Assembly: GCA_027062325.1 (NCBI GenBank) | Contig: JAMOTN010000023.1 | Span: 1 to 47,089, forward strand | Length of the DNA stretch: 47,089 nt | Direction: 5' to 3' | Origin: a bacterium | Lineage (GTDB): Bacteria > JAMOTN01 | Shown: positions 18,764 through 26,986 of the stretch, piece by piece | Layout of the letters: each line of letters opens with the position of its first letter | How positions within the stretch are numbered: position 1 is the first letter of the stretch | Notes under the pieces: generated by a model | Database searches by the model: none | The model's input: only the letters and a program-made list of their open reading frames with translations | Told to the model about the DNA's origin: nothing | Position numbers and translations under genes: made by a program

Positions 18764-19645
18764 TCAAGCCACAACTTTCATTCCCAGAACTTCCGCCCAC
18801 TTTCTAGCAATATCTATTATCTGTTCGCGCGGTGTAGAAGCCCCAGCAGTAAAACCATAAATCAAATCTTTTCTATGAGGTAAACCCAACTTTTGGAACT
18901 CCTCCCAATCCTGAACAAAATACGTGTTATTATTTATAACTTTGCATTTCTGGTAAACTTTCGTTGTATTAGAACTATCCTTTCCTCCAACAACCACCAT
19001 TACATTCACAACCTTCGCCAGTTCAACAGAATCTCGCTGTCTTTCTTTAGTTGCATTACAAATAGTATCGTGAACGTTTTCTCCTGCTCTCTTCAAAAAT
19101 TCAAGCACGTCCCTATTAGCAGTAGTTTGAAACACGTATTCTGCTCCTCTCTCATATTCTCCTTTAAGCACATGAGTAGGCTCCATTACCTTTACTTTTG
19201 AATTCCCAACTGCATAACTTACCATAGCCTTAACCTCTGGATGGTGGACATCCCCAATTATTATAACATTCTTTCCCTCTTCAGTTAATTTTTTTACAAT
19301 GCGCTGTGCATTTTGTACTAATGGACATGTAGCATCAAAAACAATCAATCCCTTTCTCTTAGCAATATCATAATACTGTCGTGGTACTCCATGAGATCTA
19401 AATACAACTATTGATCCATCCTCCACATCTTCTATACCTCTGACTTTCAATCCCCTTCTTTCCAAGGAATTTACTACATAAGAGTTGTGGATCAACTTAC
19501 CAATACTATAAGCATTTATTCCCTCCCTTAAAGCTCGATCTAAAGCCTCATTCGCTATCTTTAAAGATCTTTCAACACCAAAACAAAATCCAGCCTTTTT
19601 AACTACCCAAATATTATCAGTTATCTTAAAAAAGCGCTCCTTCAC
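18764..19645 (-). CDS. ispH: 4-hydroxy-3-methylbut-2-enyl diphosphate reductase (IspH/LytB)
   Basis: KKAGFCFGVERSLKIANEAL, IHNSYVVNSLERRG, FRSHGVPRQYYDIAKRKGLIVFDATCPLVQNAQ, TAGASTPREQI. Confidence 0.96.
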   Translation of the reverse strand: MKERFFKITDNIWVVKKAGFCFGVERSLKIANEALDRALREGINAYSIGKLIHNSYVVNSLERRGLKVRGIEDVEDGSIVVFRSHGVPRQYYDIAKRKGLIVFDATCPLVQNAQRIVKKLTEEGKNVIIIGDVHHPEVKAMVSYAVGNSKVKVMEPTHVLKGEYERGAEYVFQTTANRDVLEFLKRAGENVHDTICNATKERQRDSVELAKVVNVMVVVGGKDSSNTTKVYQKCKVINNNTYFVQDWEEFQKLGLPHRKDLIYGFTAGASTPREQIIDIARKWAEVLGMKVVA

Positions 19646-19747
19646 TCTTTCCCACTCCTCGTTTTACTAGCTGATATTCTAATTAAACATTTAAACATTA
19701 TTTTATGTCACAAATTCACAAGCATTGCCTACTTAATTATAAAATAG

Positions 19748-19778
19748 TTGACCAACTCAACCACATTTTAGCTATAAT
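19748..19778 (+). promoter_or_regulatory. Sigma-70-type promoter for tRNA-Pro/tmRNA: TTGACC-N19-TATAAT
   Basis: TTGACC at 19748-19753 and TATAAT at 19773-19778, about 28 nt upstream of the tRNA 5' end; spacer is slightly long. Confidence 0.55.
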
Positions 19779-19805
19779 TGTAGTTGCAGGTCAAAATGTA
19801 TAGGT

Positions 19806-19880
19806 CGGGGCGTAGCTCAGTCCGGTTAGAGCGCTGGCTTCGGGAGCCAGAGGTCGCAGGTTCGACTCCTGTCGCCCCGA
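19806..19880 (+). tRNA. tRNA-Pro (anticodon CGG)
   Basis: Cloverleaf with acceptor CGGGGCG/CGCCCCG, anticodon arm CTGGC-TTCGGGA-GCCAG, T-arm CGCAGGTTCGACTCCTGTCG; discriminator A, CCA not encoded. Confidence 0.93.
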
Positions 19881-19895
19881 TTTTGTAAAAAAAAT

Positions 19896-20252
19896 GGGGG
19901 CGTTATAGGATTCGACGTTCCCAAGAAGGGACCAGAGCGGCAGGCCGGGGTGGTCGCGAAACCGTAAAAATCGCGGCAAAACAAAGACTGCCGACGAAAA
20001 CCTTGCATTGGCAGCTTAAAGCACAAGCTGCCGGTCACCCCATTCCTTCCTCCCCGGGAGTGGGAGTGGCCTGTTAGGTGGGGAGGCTCCCTACAGACAG
20101 CCCACGGTCTGTAGGGTAGTATAAGGTGGGCTAGGTTGCAGGAGGTTTGCAGGTTCTCCTCCTGTAACCGAAACTCAAAAAACCTGCTAAGCCTGTAGAA
20201 GCTCTGGAACCTTTGGGAACGGACGCGGGTTCGAATCCCGCCGCCTCCACCA
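19896..20252 (+). ncRNA. ssrA: tmRNA (SsrA); tag reading frame GKTKTADENLALAA*
   Basis: 5' GGGGGCG pairs with 3' CGCCTCC-ACCA; T-arm GCGGGTTCGAATCCCGC; tag frame 19975-20019 ggc aaa aca aag act gcc gac gaa aac ctt gca ttg gca gct taa. Confidence 0.96.
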
Positions 20253-20279
20253 TAATAGATAGGAGGAATTGATAGCAGC

Positions 20280-21749
20280 GTGGAAATCCTTAATCTTTCT
20301 CGTGAAGATCTACTTTCTCTGCTTGAAAGGGAAAAGAAAGCCCGTGAATCGCTGATAAAAGCTTACTTTACTTTAGCTGAAGCCCAAACCGTAGAAGAAG
20401 TAGTGCAACATGTTTTAACTATTGCCACCGAACTTACTGAAAGCGAAGGAGCAAGTTGTTTGCTAATTGATGAAAACACTGGAGATCTTGTCTTCAAAGC
20501 AGCCACGGGAGAAAAATCTCAAGAGCTAATAGGTATGCGTGTTCCCGTAGGTAAAGGTATTGCAGGGAAGATTGCTGCCGAAAAAACCGTTGTTATTGTT
20601 TCAAATGCAGAAAAAGATAAAAATCATTACAAAGGTGTTGATAAAAAAACCGGATTTACTACCCGCAACTTAATGGGAGTTCCAATGTTATTTTTAAATG
20701 AGCAAGTTATCGGAGTAATTGAAGTCGTTAATAAAATCAAAGGCGAATACACTCAATGGGATGCAGAACTTCTTAGCGCTTTTGCAAATATTGCTGCGAG
20801 CGTAATAGTCAATACAATGCTTTTGGAGAAATTACATGCAGAGAAGAAAAAGGTTGAGGCAATGGTAAAAGCCTCTCCTGTGGCAATTTGCATCTTTGAC
20901 TCAAATACATCATCAGTAAAACTTGCAAATGATTTTTTCCAAGAGATAGAACATCTTCTTCCTTCATCTTTTATAAGAAGCAAAGTTGACAACATAAAGT
21001 CCTCAGACAAAACAGAAATTTCAAATTCCATACTTACAATTCTAAAACCATCATTTGCGTCATTTTCTACGCGTATAACTCCTCTATCTGAAAACGAACA
21101 CATAGTATATCTTACTGACACATCAGAACTACTTCTGCAACAGTTAATTTTATACCAAGCACTTCAAAAGATTCCCACTAAAACTCTCGAACTTTTATCT
21201 CAAAATAACAACTCAGAGGTCGCTCACTTTTTAAAACGTACCAAATGGGCTTCGCGCTTAGCTGCAGGTCCTTTAAGGATTGAGAGAAATTTCCATTCAG
21301 TTACCAAGCTCATCGATACAATTTCTAGTGAGTTTGAAGCTTTATTTTCAAAAAGGAACCTAAACTTTAATATCTTCCTTGAAAACTTATCCACTGAAGA
21401 CAATTTACTGTTAGATTTTGAAGCAGTATATGAAGCAATAGCAGAACTACTCTCAAATTCTTACAAATATACAGAAAAAGGAGAGGTTACCCTAACAATT
21501 TCAAAAATTTCTGAGGATAGGGTTTATTTTACCGTAAAAGATACAGGTATTGGCTTCTCTGATTCCGACTACGAAAAATTGAAGCTCCCAGTTAATAGAG
21601 TAGAATTCATAAAAAGACTTTGGGAAGGTGCTTTCGGTTTATTGTTCGTACAAGAAGTTGCCAAAGCTCATGCTGGAACATTTAAAGTAAGTTCTGAAAT
21701 TGGTAAAGGAGCCACTATAAGTTTTTCAGTTAAGATGACAACCGTATAA
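20280..21749 (+). CDS. GAF-domain protein with C-terminal HATPase_c, lacking a recognisable phospho-acceptor His box
   Basis: GAF-like N-terminus (YFTLAEAQTVEEVVQHVLTIATELTESEGASCLLIDE...GVPMLFLNEQVIGVIEVVNK); N-box EAIAELLSNSYKYT, G1 VKDTGIGFSDSD, G2-like GAFGLLFVQEVAKAHAGTFKVSSEIGKGATISFSV; no SHELRTPL-like box. GTG start. Confidence 0.85.
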   Translation: MEILNLSREDLLSLLEREKKARESLIKAYFTLAEAQTVEEVVQHVLTIATELTESEGASCLLIDENTGDLVFKAATGEKSQELIGMRVPVGKGIAGKIAAEKTVVIVSNAEKDKNHYKGVDKKTGFTTRNLMGVPMLFLNEQVIGVIEVVNKIKGEYTQWDAELLSAFANIAASVIVNTMLLEKLHAEKKKVEAMVKASPVAICIFDSNTSSVKLANDFFQEIEHLLPSSFIRSKVDNIKSSDKTEISNSILTILKPSFASFSTRITPLSENEHIVYLTDTSELLLQQLILYQALQKIPTKTLELLSQNNNSEVAHFLKRTKWASRLAAGPLRIERNFHSVTKLIDTISSEFEALFSKRNLNFNIFLENLSTEDNLLLDFEAVYEAIAELLSNSYKYTEKGEVTLTISKISEDRVYFTVKDTGIGFSDSDYEKLKLPVNRVEFIKRLWEGAFGLLFVQEVAKAHAGTFKVSSEIGKGATISFSVKMTTV

Positions 21750-21778
21750 GAATTGTCCAAGCAAGAGGGTGATAGTTT

Positions 21779-22264
21779 TTGAGACTAAAAGTTAAACTTC
21801 AAGCAAGCAGAGAAAATCTGGAAAAGATAAGGTTATTTTCAGAAGAATTTATTGATCTGCTGGGAGTAGACATGATATCGGGATTTCAGATAAAACTTGC
21901 TACCGATGAAATATGCATGAATGCAGTCGATCACGCAATGGAGTTTTCAGGATATTTTGAGTACCTAGTAACGGTTACTCCTAACACCATAAACATTCAA
22001 GTACGTGACTTCGCAGGTAAAGTATTTAATCCAATGTACTTTCTTGTAATGTCCGAAGATCAAAATTCCTTGATGAAAGCCGGTGGAAGAGGATTAAAAA
22101 TTGTGACAGAAGTTGCAGATAATTTCGTAATATTTACAGTTCCGGGGGAAGAAACAGTAGTTTCTTTTTCAAAGAAGCTTGAAGTTCCAAAACTCAATAA
22201 GAATGAAATAAAAGCTCTAACTGAAAAGTACTTTTTCTCTCTGGACTACACTTTGGAAATTTAA
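21779..22264 (+). CDS. RsbW/SpoIIAB-like (HATPase_c_2) regulatory ATP-binding protein
   Basis: FQIKLATDEICMNAVDHAM (N-box), VRDFAGKVFNP, GGRGLKIVTEVADNFVIF; TTG start. Confidence 0.8.
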   Translation: MRLKVKLQASRENLEKIRLFSEEFIDLLGVDMISGFQIKLATDEICMNAVDHAMEFSGYFEYLVTVTPNTINIQVRDFAGKVFNPMYFLVMSEDQNSLMKAGGRGLKIVTEVADNFVIFTVPGEETVVSFSKKLEVPKLNKNEIKALTEKYFFSLDYTLEI

Positions 22265-22306
22265 AAAGGGCAAATAGCTACCCAAAAAGTTCTCCAAATA
22301 AGATAG

Positions 22307-22334
22307 GGGGCACCTTCCCTTTTAAAGGTGCCCC
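22307..22334. terminator. Hairpin between convergent genes (possible bidirectional terminator)
   Basis: GGGGCACCTT-cccttttа-region-AAGGTGCCCC: 10-bp perfect stem (22307-22316 / 22325-22334); weak U-tract either side. Confidence 0.6.
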
Positions 22335-22365
22335 GATTGAATAATTTCACACAACTTTAAACTTA

Positions 22366-23619
22366 CTAAGCTTCATTATCCAGAATGTGAACTTTCAGAA
22401 GAAATATTATTTGCCGTGTCTCTTTAGCAGTTGAATCATCTCTAAACAATCTTCCAATTATTGGTAAATCTTTTAAAAATTTAAATCCTATCTTATCCTT
22501 TGAGCTACTGCTATCTATCATTCCACCAATCATTACTTCCTCTCCATCTTTCACACGCAAATCCAAGGTAAGTTTCTTCTTTTCAATTATTGGATAGTTC
22601 CACTCAGGATCCTTACCAAGGTAAATGTTGAAGTCCGGCTCTATGTGAAGGGTGACAAAACCTTCATCGTTAATAATTGGTTTTACCTTCAAAATTATAT
22701 CTGCATCCTTTTCAGCACCAGTTCTACTATCTCCCTGTCCTATCTCATAGATGATTTTTCTTCCCATCTGAAGTTGTCCTTCTTGACCATTCAACAAGAT
22801 CATTCTGGTATTTATAAGTGACTTACCATTTGTAACCTTGTCAAAAAAGTTCACATCTATGTTCCAATCAAGAGTATTCGCTCTAACATATTCTCCAAAC
22901 TGAAAGATAGGATATGGATTTGCAACAGGTGTTGAAGGAGCTCCACCGCTGACTGTATCTATAAAGTTTTCCTTTATATTCAAAGTAAAGTACCAAGGAG
23001 AATCTTTATCAGCTTGCCTCCAGGTAAATCCTAATCCTTCTGCATACTTTGAGAGCACCTGAATCATCTTAACCTCTATCAATACCTGCTTAACTGGCTT
23101 ATCAATCTTACGTATAAGATCCTCTACACTCTCAAGTAAGCTCTGAGTAGCCGATACAATCAAGGCGTTATTTAAAGTATCAACTGCAACTTTTATTAAG
23201 TTTGCTCCTTGTCCCTTGAAAACTTCCGTCAATATTCCTTTAACCTTATTTGGATCTGCATATCTCAACTTGAAAATTTTAGTCAAACCCACATCAAACG
23301 TTTTAGCCAACTCCTCAGGTTTTCCAATAATGTAAGTATTTGCACCAATTTTTCTGTAAGACAATCCATAGGTTTTAGAAATAATCTCAAACGCTTTCTC
23401 GTAGTAAACATTCTTCAAAATAATAGAAGGAGCTGTTATTCCTTTCACAGCCTTGGTCATCAAAATATTCACCTGAGCACTACGAGCAATCATCTTAAAT
23501 ACAGTATCCAATGGTATTGGGTTGGGATAGTTTAAAGTAACATGATCTCCTGCTAAAACTCCTGAAACTAATCCTCCTATCAATACCGCTCCAAGCAACA
23601 CCCTTAAAATTTTCCTCAT
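22366..23619 (-). CDS. pilQ: Type IV pilus secretin PilQ
   Basis: N0/STN-like ITAPSIILKNVYYEKAFEIISKTYGLSYRKIGANTYIIG and secretin core LTLDLRVKDGEEVMIGGMIDSSSSKDKIGFKFLKDLPIIGRLFRDDSTAKETRQIIFLLKVHIL; start moved to M19 of the track ORF (GGAGGTGGCATTTTATG). Confidence 0.9.
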   Translation of the reverse strand: MRKILRVLLGAVLIGGLVSGVLAGDHVTLNYPNPIPLDTVFKMIARSAQVNILMTKAVKGITAPSIILKNVYYEKAFEIISKTYGLSYRKIGANTYIIGKPEELAKTFDVGLTKIFKLRYADPNKVKGILTEVFKGQGANLIKVAVDTLNNALIVSATQSLLESVEDLIRKIDKPVKQVLIEVKMIQVLSKYAEGLGFTWRQADKDSPWYFTLNIKENFIDTVSGGAPSTPVANPYPIFQFGEYVRANTLDWNIDVNFFDKVTNGKSLINTRMILLNGQEGQLQMGRKIIYEIGQGDSRTGAEKDADIILKVKPIINDEGFVTLHIEPDFNIYLGKDPEWNYPIIEKKKLTLDLRVKDGEEVMIGGMIDSSSSKDKIGFKFLKDLPIIGRLFRDDSTAKETRQIIFLLKVHILDNEA

Positions 23620-23691
23620 AAAATGCCACCTCCTAATGAGTACCTCATCCCCTGCTATATCCAGCCCGCACAACCTTCATAAAAATTTTTT

Positions 23692-24426
23692 CTACTCCTC
23701 AAAGCTCAATATTTGATTGGCATTTCTCCTCTCGTCATACACTACTACTTTATCGTCAGAAATACTCGTAACTTGAAATAATCCCGGAACACCTTGCCCC
23801 TCTTCTAGTTCATAAACTTTGCCATTCAATTCCAAAATTGCTATTTTCATATCGTCGGAGATACTAACTCCCAATAACTTAAGCGGCAATGGTGGAACTT
23901 CTTCAACTTTGGGCTCTTCTGGTAGCTGTTGCACAACTGGTTCTTCTTTGACTTTCTTTCTTATAGTTGGCTTAAAAGGATTCTTTCCATAATCTGGCTC
24001 TCCTCCCAAATCCTTGACAGGTTCAACTTCTACTCTCCATTTTGCAGATCCTTCCGTAGCCTCAGTGGCACCCCCACTGTCTTCTAATTCATCTCCCAAT
24101 TCAGTATTTTCCATCTCCATGCCTTCATCTGTAGCATCTTCCTCTTCCATGCCTTCATCACCAAACGTATCCTCATCACCAAAATCTTCATCTTCCAAAT
24201 CTCCAAGATCATCCTCCTCTTGAGCTAAAGCAACACATGTACCAAACCCATTTAAAGCTTTCAAAAACACTTTCTTTGAAAAAACACCTTTTACCAAACC
24301 TTTACTAAGTACTCCACTATTTCTAACCACATACGCCGGCAGTAGTAAAACTCCTCCTACAATCATTAACGTCAGAAATACTTTCAGCACTCTCCAAATG
24401 CCAAATACGCCCCTCACATGTATCAC
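23692..24426 (-). CDS. pilP: PilP-like pilus assembly protein with acidic low-complexity segment
   Basis: Position between pilO and pilQ; PilP-like C-terminal domain (PLKLLGVSISDDMKIAILELNGKVYELEEGQGVPGLFQVTSISDDKVVVYDERRN). Confidence 0.75.
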   Translation of the reverse strand: MIHVRGVFGIWRVLKVFLTLMIVGGVLLLPAYVVRNSGVLSKGLVKGVFSKKVFLKALNGFGTCVALAQEEDDLGDLEDEDFGDEDTFGDEGMEEEDATDEGMEMENTELGDELEDSGGATEATEGSAKWRVEVEPVKDLGGEPDYGKNPFKPTIRKKVKEEPVVQQLPEEPKVEEVPPLPLKLLGVSISDDMKIAILELNGKVYELEEGQGVPGLFQVTSISDDKVVVYDERRNANQILSFEE

Positions 24427-24989
24427 TCCTCAACAACATATGTTTTCATACTTATACTGGCGCTAACTTCCACCTTCTTAGCCCCAACTTCACTTTTCCC
24501 CGTGACATTTACCATTCCAACATCTGTATTAAAATACTTATCCTTTTCCAAATCTTTAAGCAACTTAAGAAGTCCTCGATCATCTTCCACATCTTTCCCC
24601 ATAAATGGCCCGTCAACACTTATATCAATCTGCATCTCTGAATATCCCTCAAACCGTGTCAAGTTCCCAAATCTTATATCGTGCAAATTCATACCATGTT
24701 TTAAACACAAGTACTCCAACTTATTTATCAACACATCAAGCTCCAACTTAGAGGGCAATTCTTTTTTTAATTTTTCAAGCTCTTGCTGCTTTTTCTTAAT
24801 TTCAGCTTCGTACTCTTCAACCTCTCTTTCCACATCTTTAGCACTAGCAATCTTTCTCTTTAATTCCTGTATGCTCTCCTCGAGTGAAGCAATCTGCTCT
24901 TGATAAGCTTGATATTCACTTGTATACCACCAACCAAATATTCCTCCTCCAAGTATCAATGCCAGAAGAAAAGCCATACCATTGCTCAT
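24423..24989 (-). CDS. pilO: Type IV pilus inner-membrane protein PilO
   Basis: Single TM plus coiled coil (YQEQIASLEESIQELKRKIASAKDVEREVEEYEAEIKKKQQELEKLKKELPSKLELDVLINKLEYL); 4-nt overlap with pilP; between pilN and pilP. Confidence 0.85.
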   Translation of the reverse strand: MSNGMAFLLALILGGGIFGWWYTSEYQAYQEQIASLEESIQELKRKIASAKDVEREVEEYEAEIKKKQQELEKLKKELPSKLELDVLINKLEYLCLKHGMNLHDIRFGNLTRFEGYSEMQIDISVDGPFMGKDVEDDRGLLKLLKDLEKDKYFNTDVGMVNVTGKSEVGAKKVEVSASISMKTYVVEE

Positions 24990-25019
24990 ACTATCATCCT
25001 CCTATAAATCTCCTTACCT

Positions 25020-25727
25020 TTACTCTTCAGGCAAAGTATCCTCATCTTCCATTCCTGTTTTCTCTTCTTCATTCCCTTCACCAGCCAAATTCTCTTCCTT
25101 GGGAGTTCTATCCACACTATAACTCAACTGAAATGAAACAGCCTCCTCACCTTCAACATTACTCTTACTCAAAGCAGAAACACTAACATCTCTATACCTC
25201 GGATAAGCATTTTCAATCGTCCTTATCAATTTAGCAACTTCTATAAATACCCTCTTTTTATCTTCTTTAGCCGCCGCTGGATCTGCAATTGCAAACCCAG
25301 CAATAGTTATACGCTGTTCATCCTCCGGTGAAAAGGAATTAATCCAAACCGTCTTTTTAGGTAAAAGCTTTGTAAGATCTGCCAAAACTTGAGACCAGTG
25401 ATACATATTCTGTCCAACAAGTCGCTTTCTCAGTTCAATCTCATCCTCCAATGCTGATAACTGCTCCTTGTAATGAGCTAGCTTCTCCTCTTTCTCTTTC
25501 AAAACTTCCTCCCTCTTCTTCTCCAACCTTCTCTTCTCCTCTTCCTTTTGGGCTATTTCATCCTGATACTTTGCACTTAAAGTATTAAAAAGATAGTTGT
25601 ACTCAAAAAACAGAGCTATTGCAAGAATTATAGGAACAATGGGAATTTTATTGAGTAACTTAGGATCTATCAAAGGTTTTTTCTCAGGGGCTAGGTTAAT
25701 CCTTACAAATCCGTCATGACCCGGCAT
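25020..25727 (-). CDS. pilN: Type IV pilus inner-membrane protein PilN
   Basis: MPGHDGFVRINLAPEKKP, TM, coiled coil, then LVGQNMYHWSQVLADLTKLLPKKTVWINSFSPEDEQRITIAGFA; start overlaps the pilM stop. Confidence 0.87.
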   Translation of the reverse strand: MPGHDGFVRINLAPEKKPLIDPKLLNKIPIVPIILAIALFFEYNYLFNTLSAKYQDEIAQKEEEKRRLEKKREEVLKEKEEKLAHYKEQLSALEDEIELRKRLVGQNMYHWSQVLADLTKLLPKKTVWINSFSPEDEQRITIAGFAIADPAAAKEDKKRVFIEVAKLIRTIENAYPRYRDVSVSALSKSNVEGEEAVSFQLSYSVDRTPKEENLAGEGNEEEKTGMEDEDTLPEE

Positions 25728-26836
25728 CAGCTTATCACCTCTCTCAAAGCAAGCCCTATGGCACATGTCAACTCAGGCAATTTATCTTCCAAAGCCTCTT
25801 GTGGAATAGTTTCTGCAATTTTCAAACCTTGAAGAGCATTACCTATCATTACATCGACACCAAGCTCCATCTGTAAAAACCTATCAAGATTGTAAATTTT
25901 AGAAGAACCACCCGTTATAATCACACTATCGATATGCTGCCTTGTGCTTGTCTGATAGAACTCAAGGGATCTTCTTATATCTCCAACAATGTCTTCGACA
26001 ACGTTTCTCACAGTTTCAGCTACTTCATCCTCTTCTTCACCATCATCAACAACAATCTTCCCCCTCTCCATTTTAGCCTGCTCCGCCTGCATCCAATCTT
26101 CTCCCAAAACATTTTGAATAGCACTTGTAATACTCTTTCCACCCATGAGAACAGAACGAACTATCTGTATTTGTCTATCCTGAACAATTGAAATTCCAGT
26201 TTTCCCTGCCCCAAAGTCCATTATTGCCACACCTTCGTCAGCAGGTAAAATTGGACGTAAAGCATTGACAACAGCAATTGCATCTACATCTATTATTGGA
26301 TCTTTTATTCCAGCTAATCTTAGCGATTCAAGGTAACCAAATAGTATCTCCTGCTTGGCTGCAACTATCATAACTTTCAATCTTGGAGCTCCCTCTGCTT
26401 CAAACTGCCCCACCTTGTGATACGAGACACTCATCTCAGCTAATGAATATGGAAGGTAACGCTCTGCTTCAAAAACTATGCTCTGTTCCAGATCTTCATC
26501 TGTCATCATTGGCAAATCTATGAGTCTTATCACTGCATTTGTAGAGGGTATATCAGCCACAACTTTCCCAGGTGCTTTTATACCAGCAGCAGCAAGCGCC
26601 TCTTTAATAGTACTAGCCACAGCATCAACATTCGCTATCTCACCTTTCCCACCAAACACATCATCCACTGGATAAGGAACTACTGCAAACTTATCAAACA
26701 CAACAGCTCCCTTAGCTTTTTTTAACTGAACAACCTTTACACCACTGGTTCCAATATCTATGCCGGTTGCTACTCCAGACACAAACATATTAGCAAGATC
26801 GGATAAAATACTTGAAAAATCCAATTTAAAAGCCAT
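25727..26836 (-). CDS. pilM: Type IV pilus assembly ATPase-like protein PilM
   Basis: GIDIGTSGVKVVQLKKAKG, VADIPSTNAVIRLIDLPMMTDEDLEQSIVFEAERYLPYSL, IMDFGAGKTGISIVQD, VIITGGSSKIYNLDRFLQMELGV. Confidence 0.92.
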   Translation of the reverse strand: MAFKLDFSSILSDLANMFVSGVATGIDIGTSGVKVVQLKKAKGAVVFDKFAVVPYPVDDVFGGKGEIANVDAVASTIKEALAAAGIKAPGKVVADIPSTNAVIRLIDLPMMTDEDLEQSIVFEAERYLPYSLAEMSVSYHKVGQFEAEGAPRLKVMIVAAKQEILFGYLESLRLAGIKDPIIDVDAIAVVNALRPILPADEGVAIMDFGAGKTGISIVQDRQIQIVRSVLMGGKSITSAIQNVLGEDWMQAEQAKMERGKIVVDDGEEEDEVAETVRNVVEDIVGDIRRSLEFYQTSTRQHIDSVIITGGSSKIYNLDRFLQMELGVDVMIGNALQGLKIAETIPQEALEDKLPELTCAIGLALREVIS

Positions 26837-26986
26837 AATATCCCCTCCTAAACACTTTATTCGGCACTCCCAGTTATTTATTAACATTACTCGTTGATAT
26901 TCCAGATTACCAAATAGAACATTTGGAGAATTCTCTCAAAGTTGATTATAAGCTACAAATTCAGAATTAAAGTTCCTAACAAAAGA

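Noticed and set aside
19791-20038. Minus-strand ORFs in the track (62 aa and 70 aa, e.g. GRQESNLRPLAPEAS, RGDRSRTCDLWLPKPAL)
   Set aside because: Antisense translations of tRNA-Pro and tmRNA; this peptide pattern is a typical artefact of tRNA loci.
24014-24223. Ser/Pro-rich plus-strand ORF (MTGSTSTLHFADPSVASVAPPLSSNSS...)
   Set aside because: Reverse complement of the acidic low-complexity part of pilP.
26858-26880. Sigma-28-like element upstream of pilM (TTAA-N15-GCCGAATA on the minus strand)
   Set aside because: Imperfect -35 and -10, and the inferred start would fall nearly on the Shine-Dalgarno, leaving almost no leader; probably coincidence.
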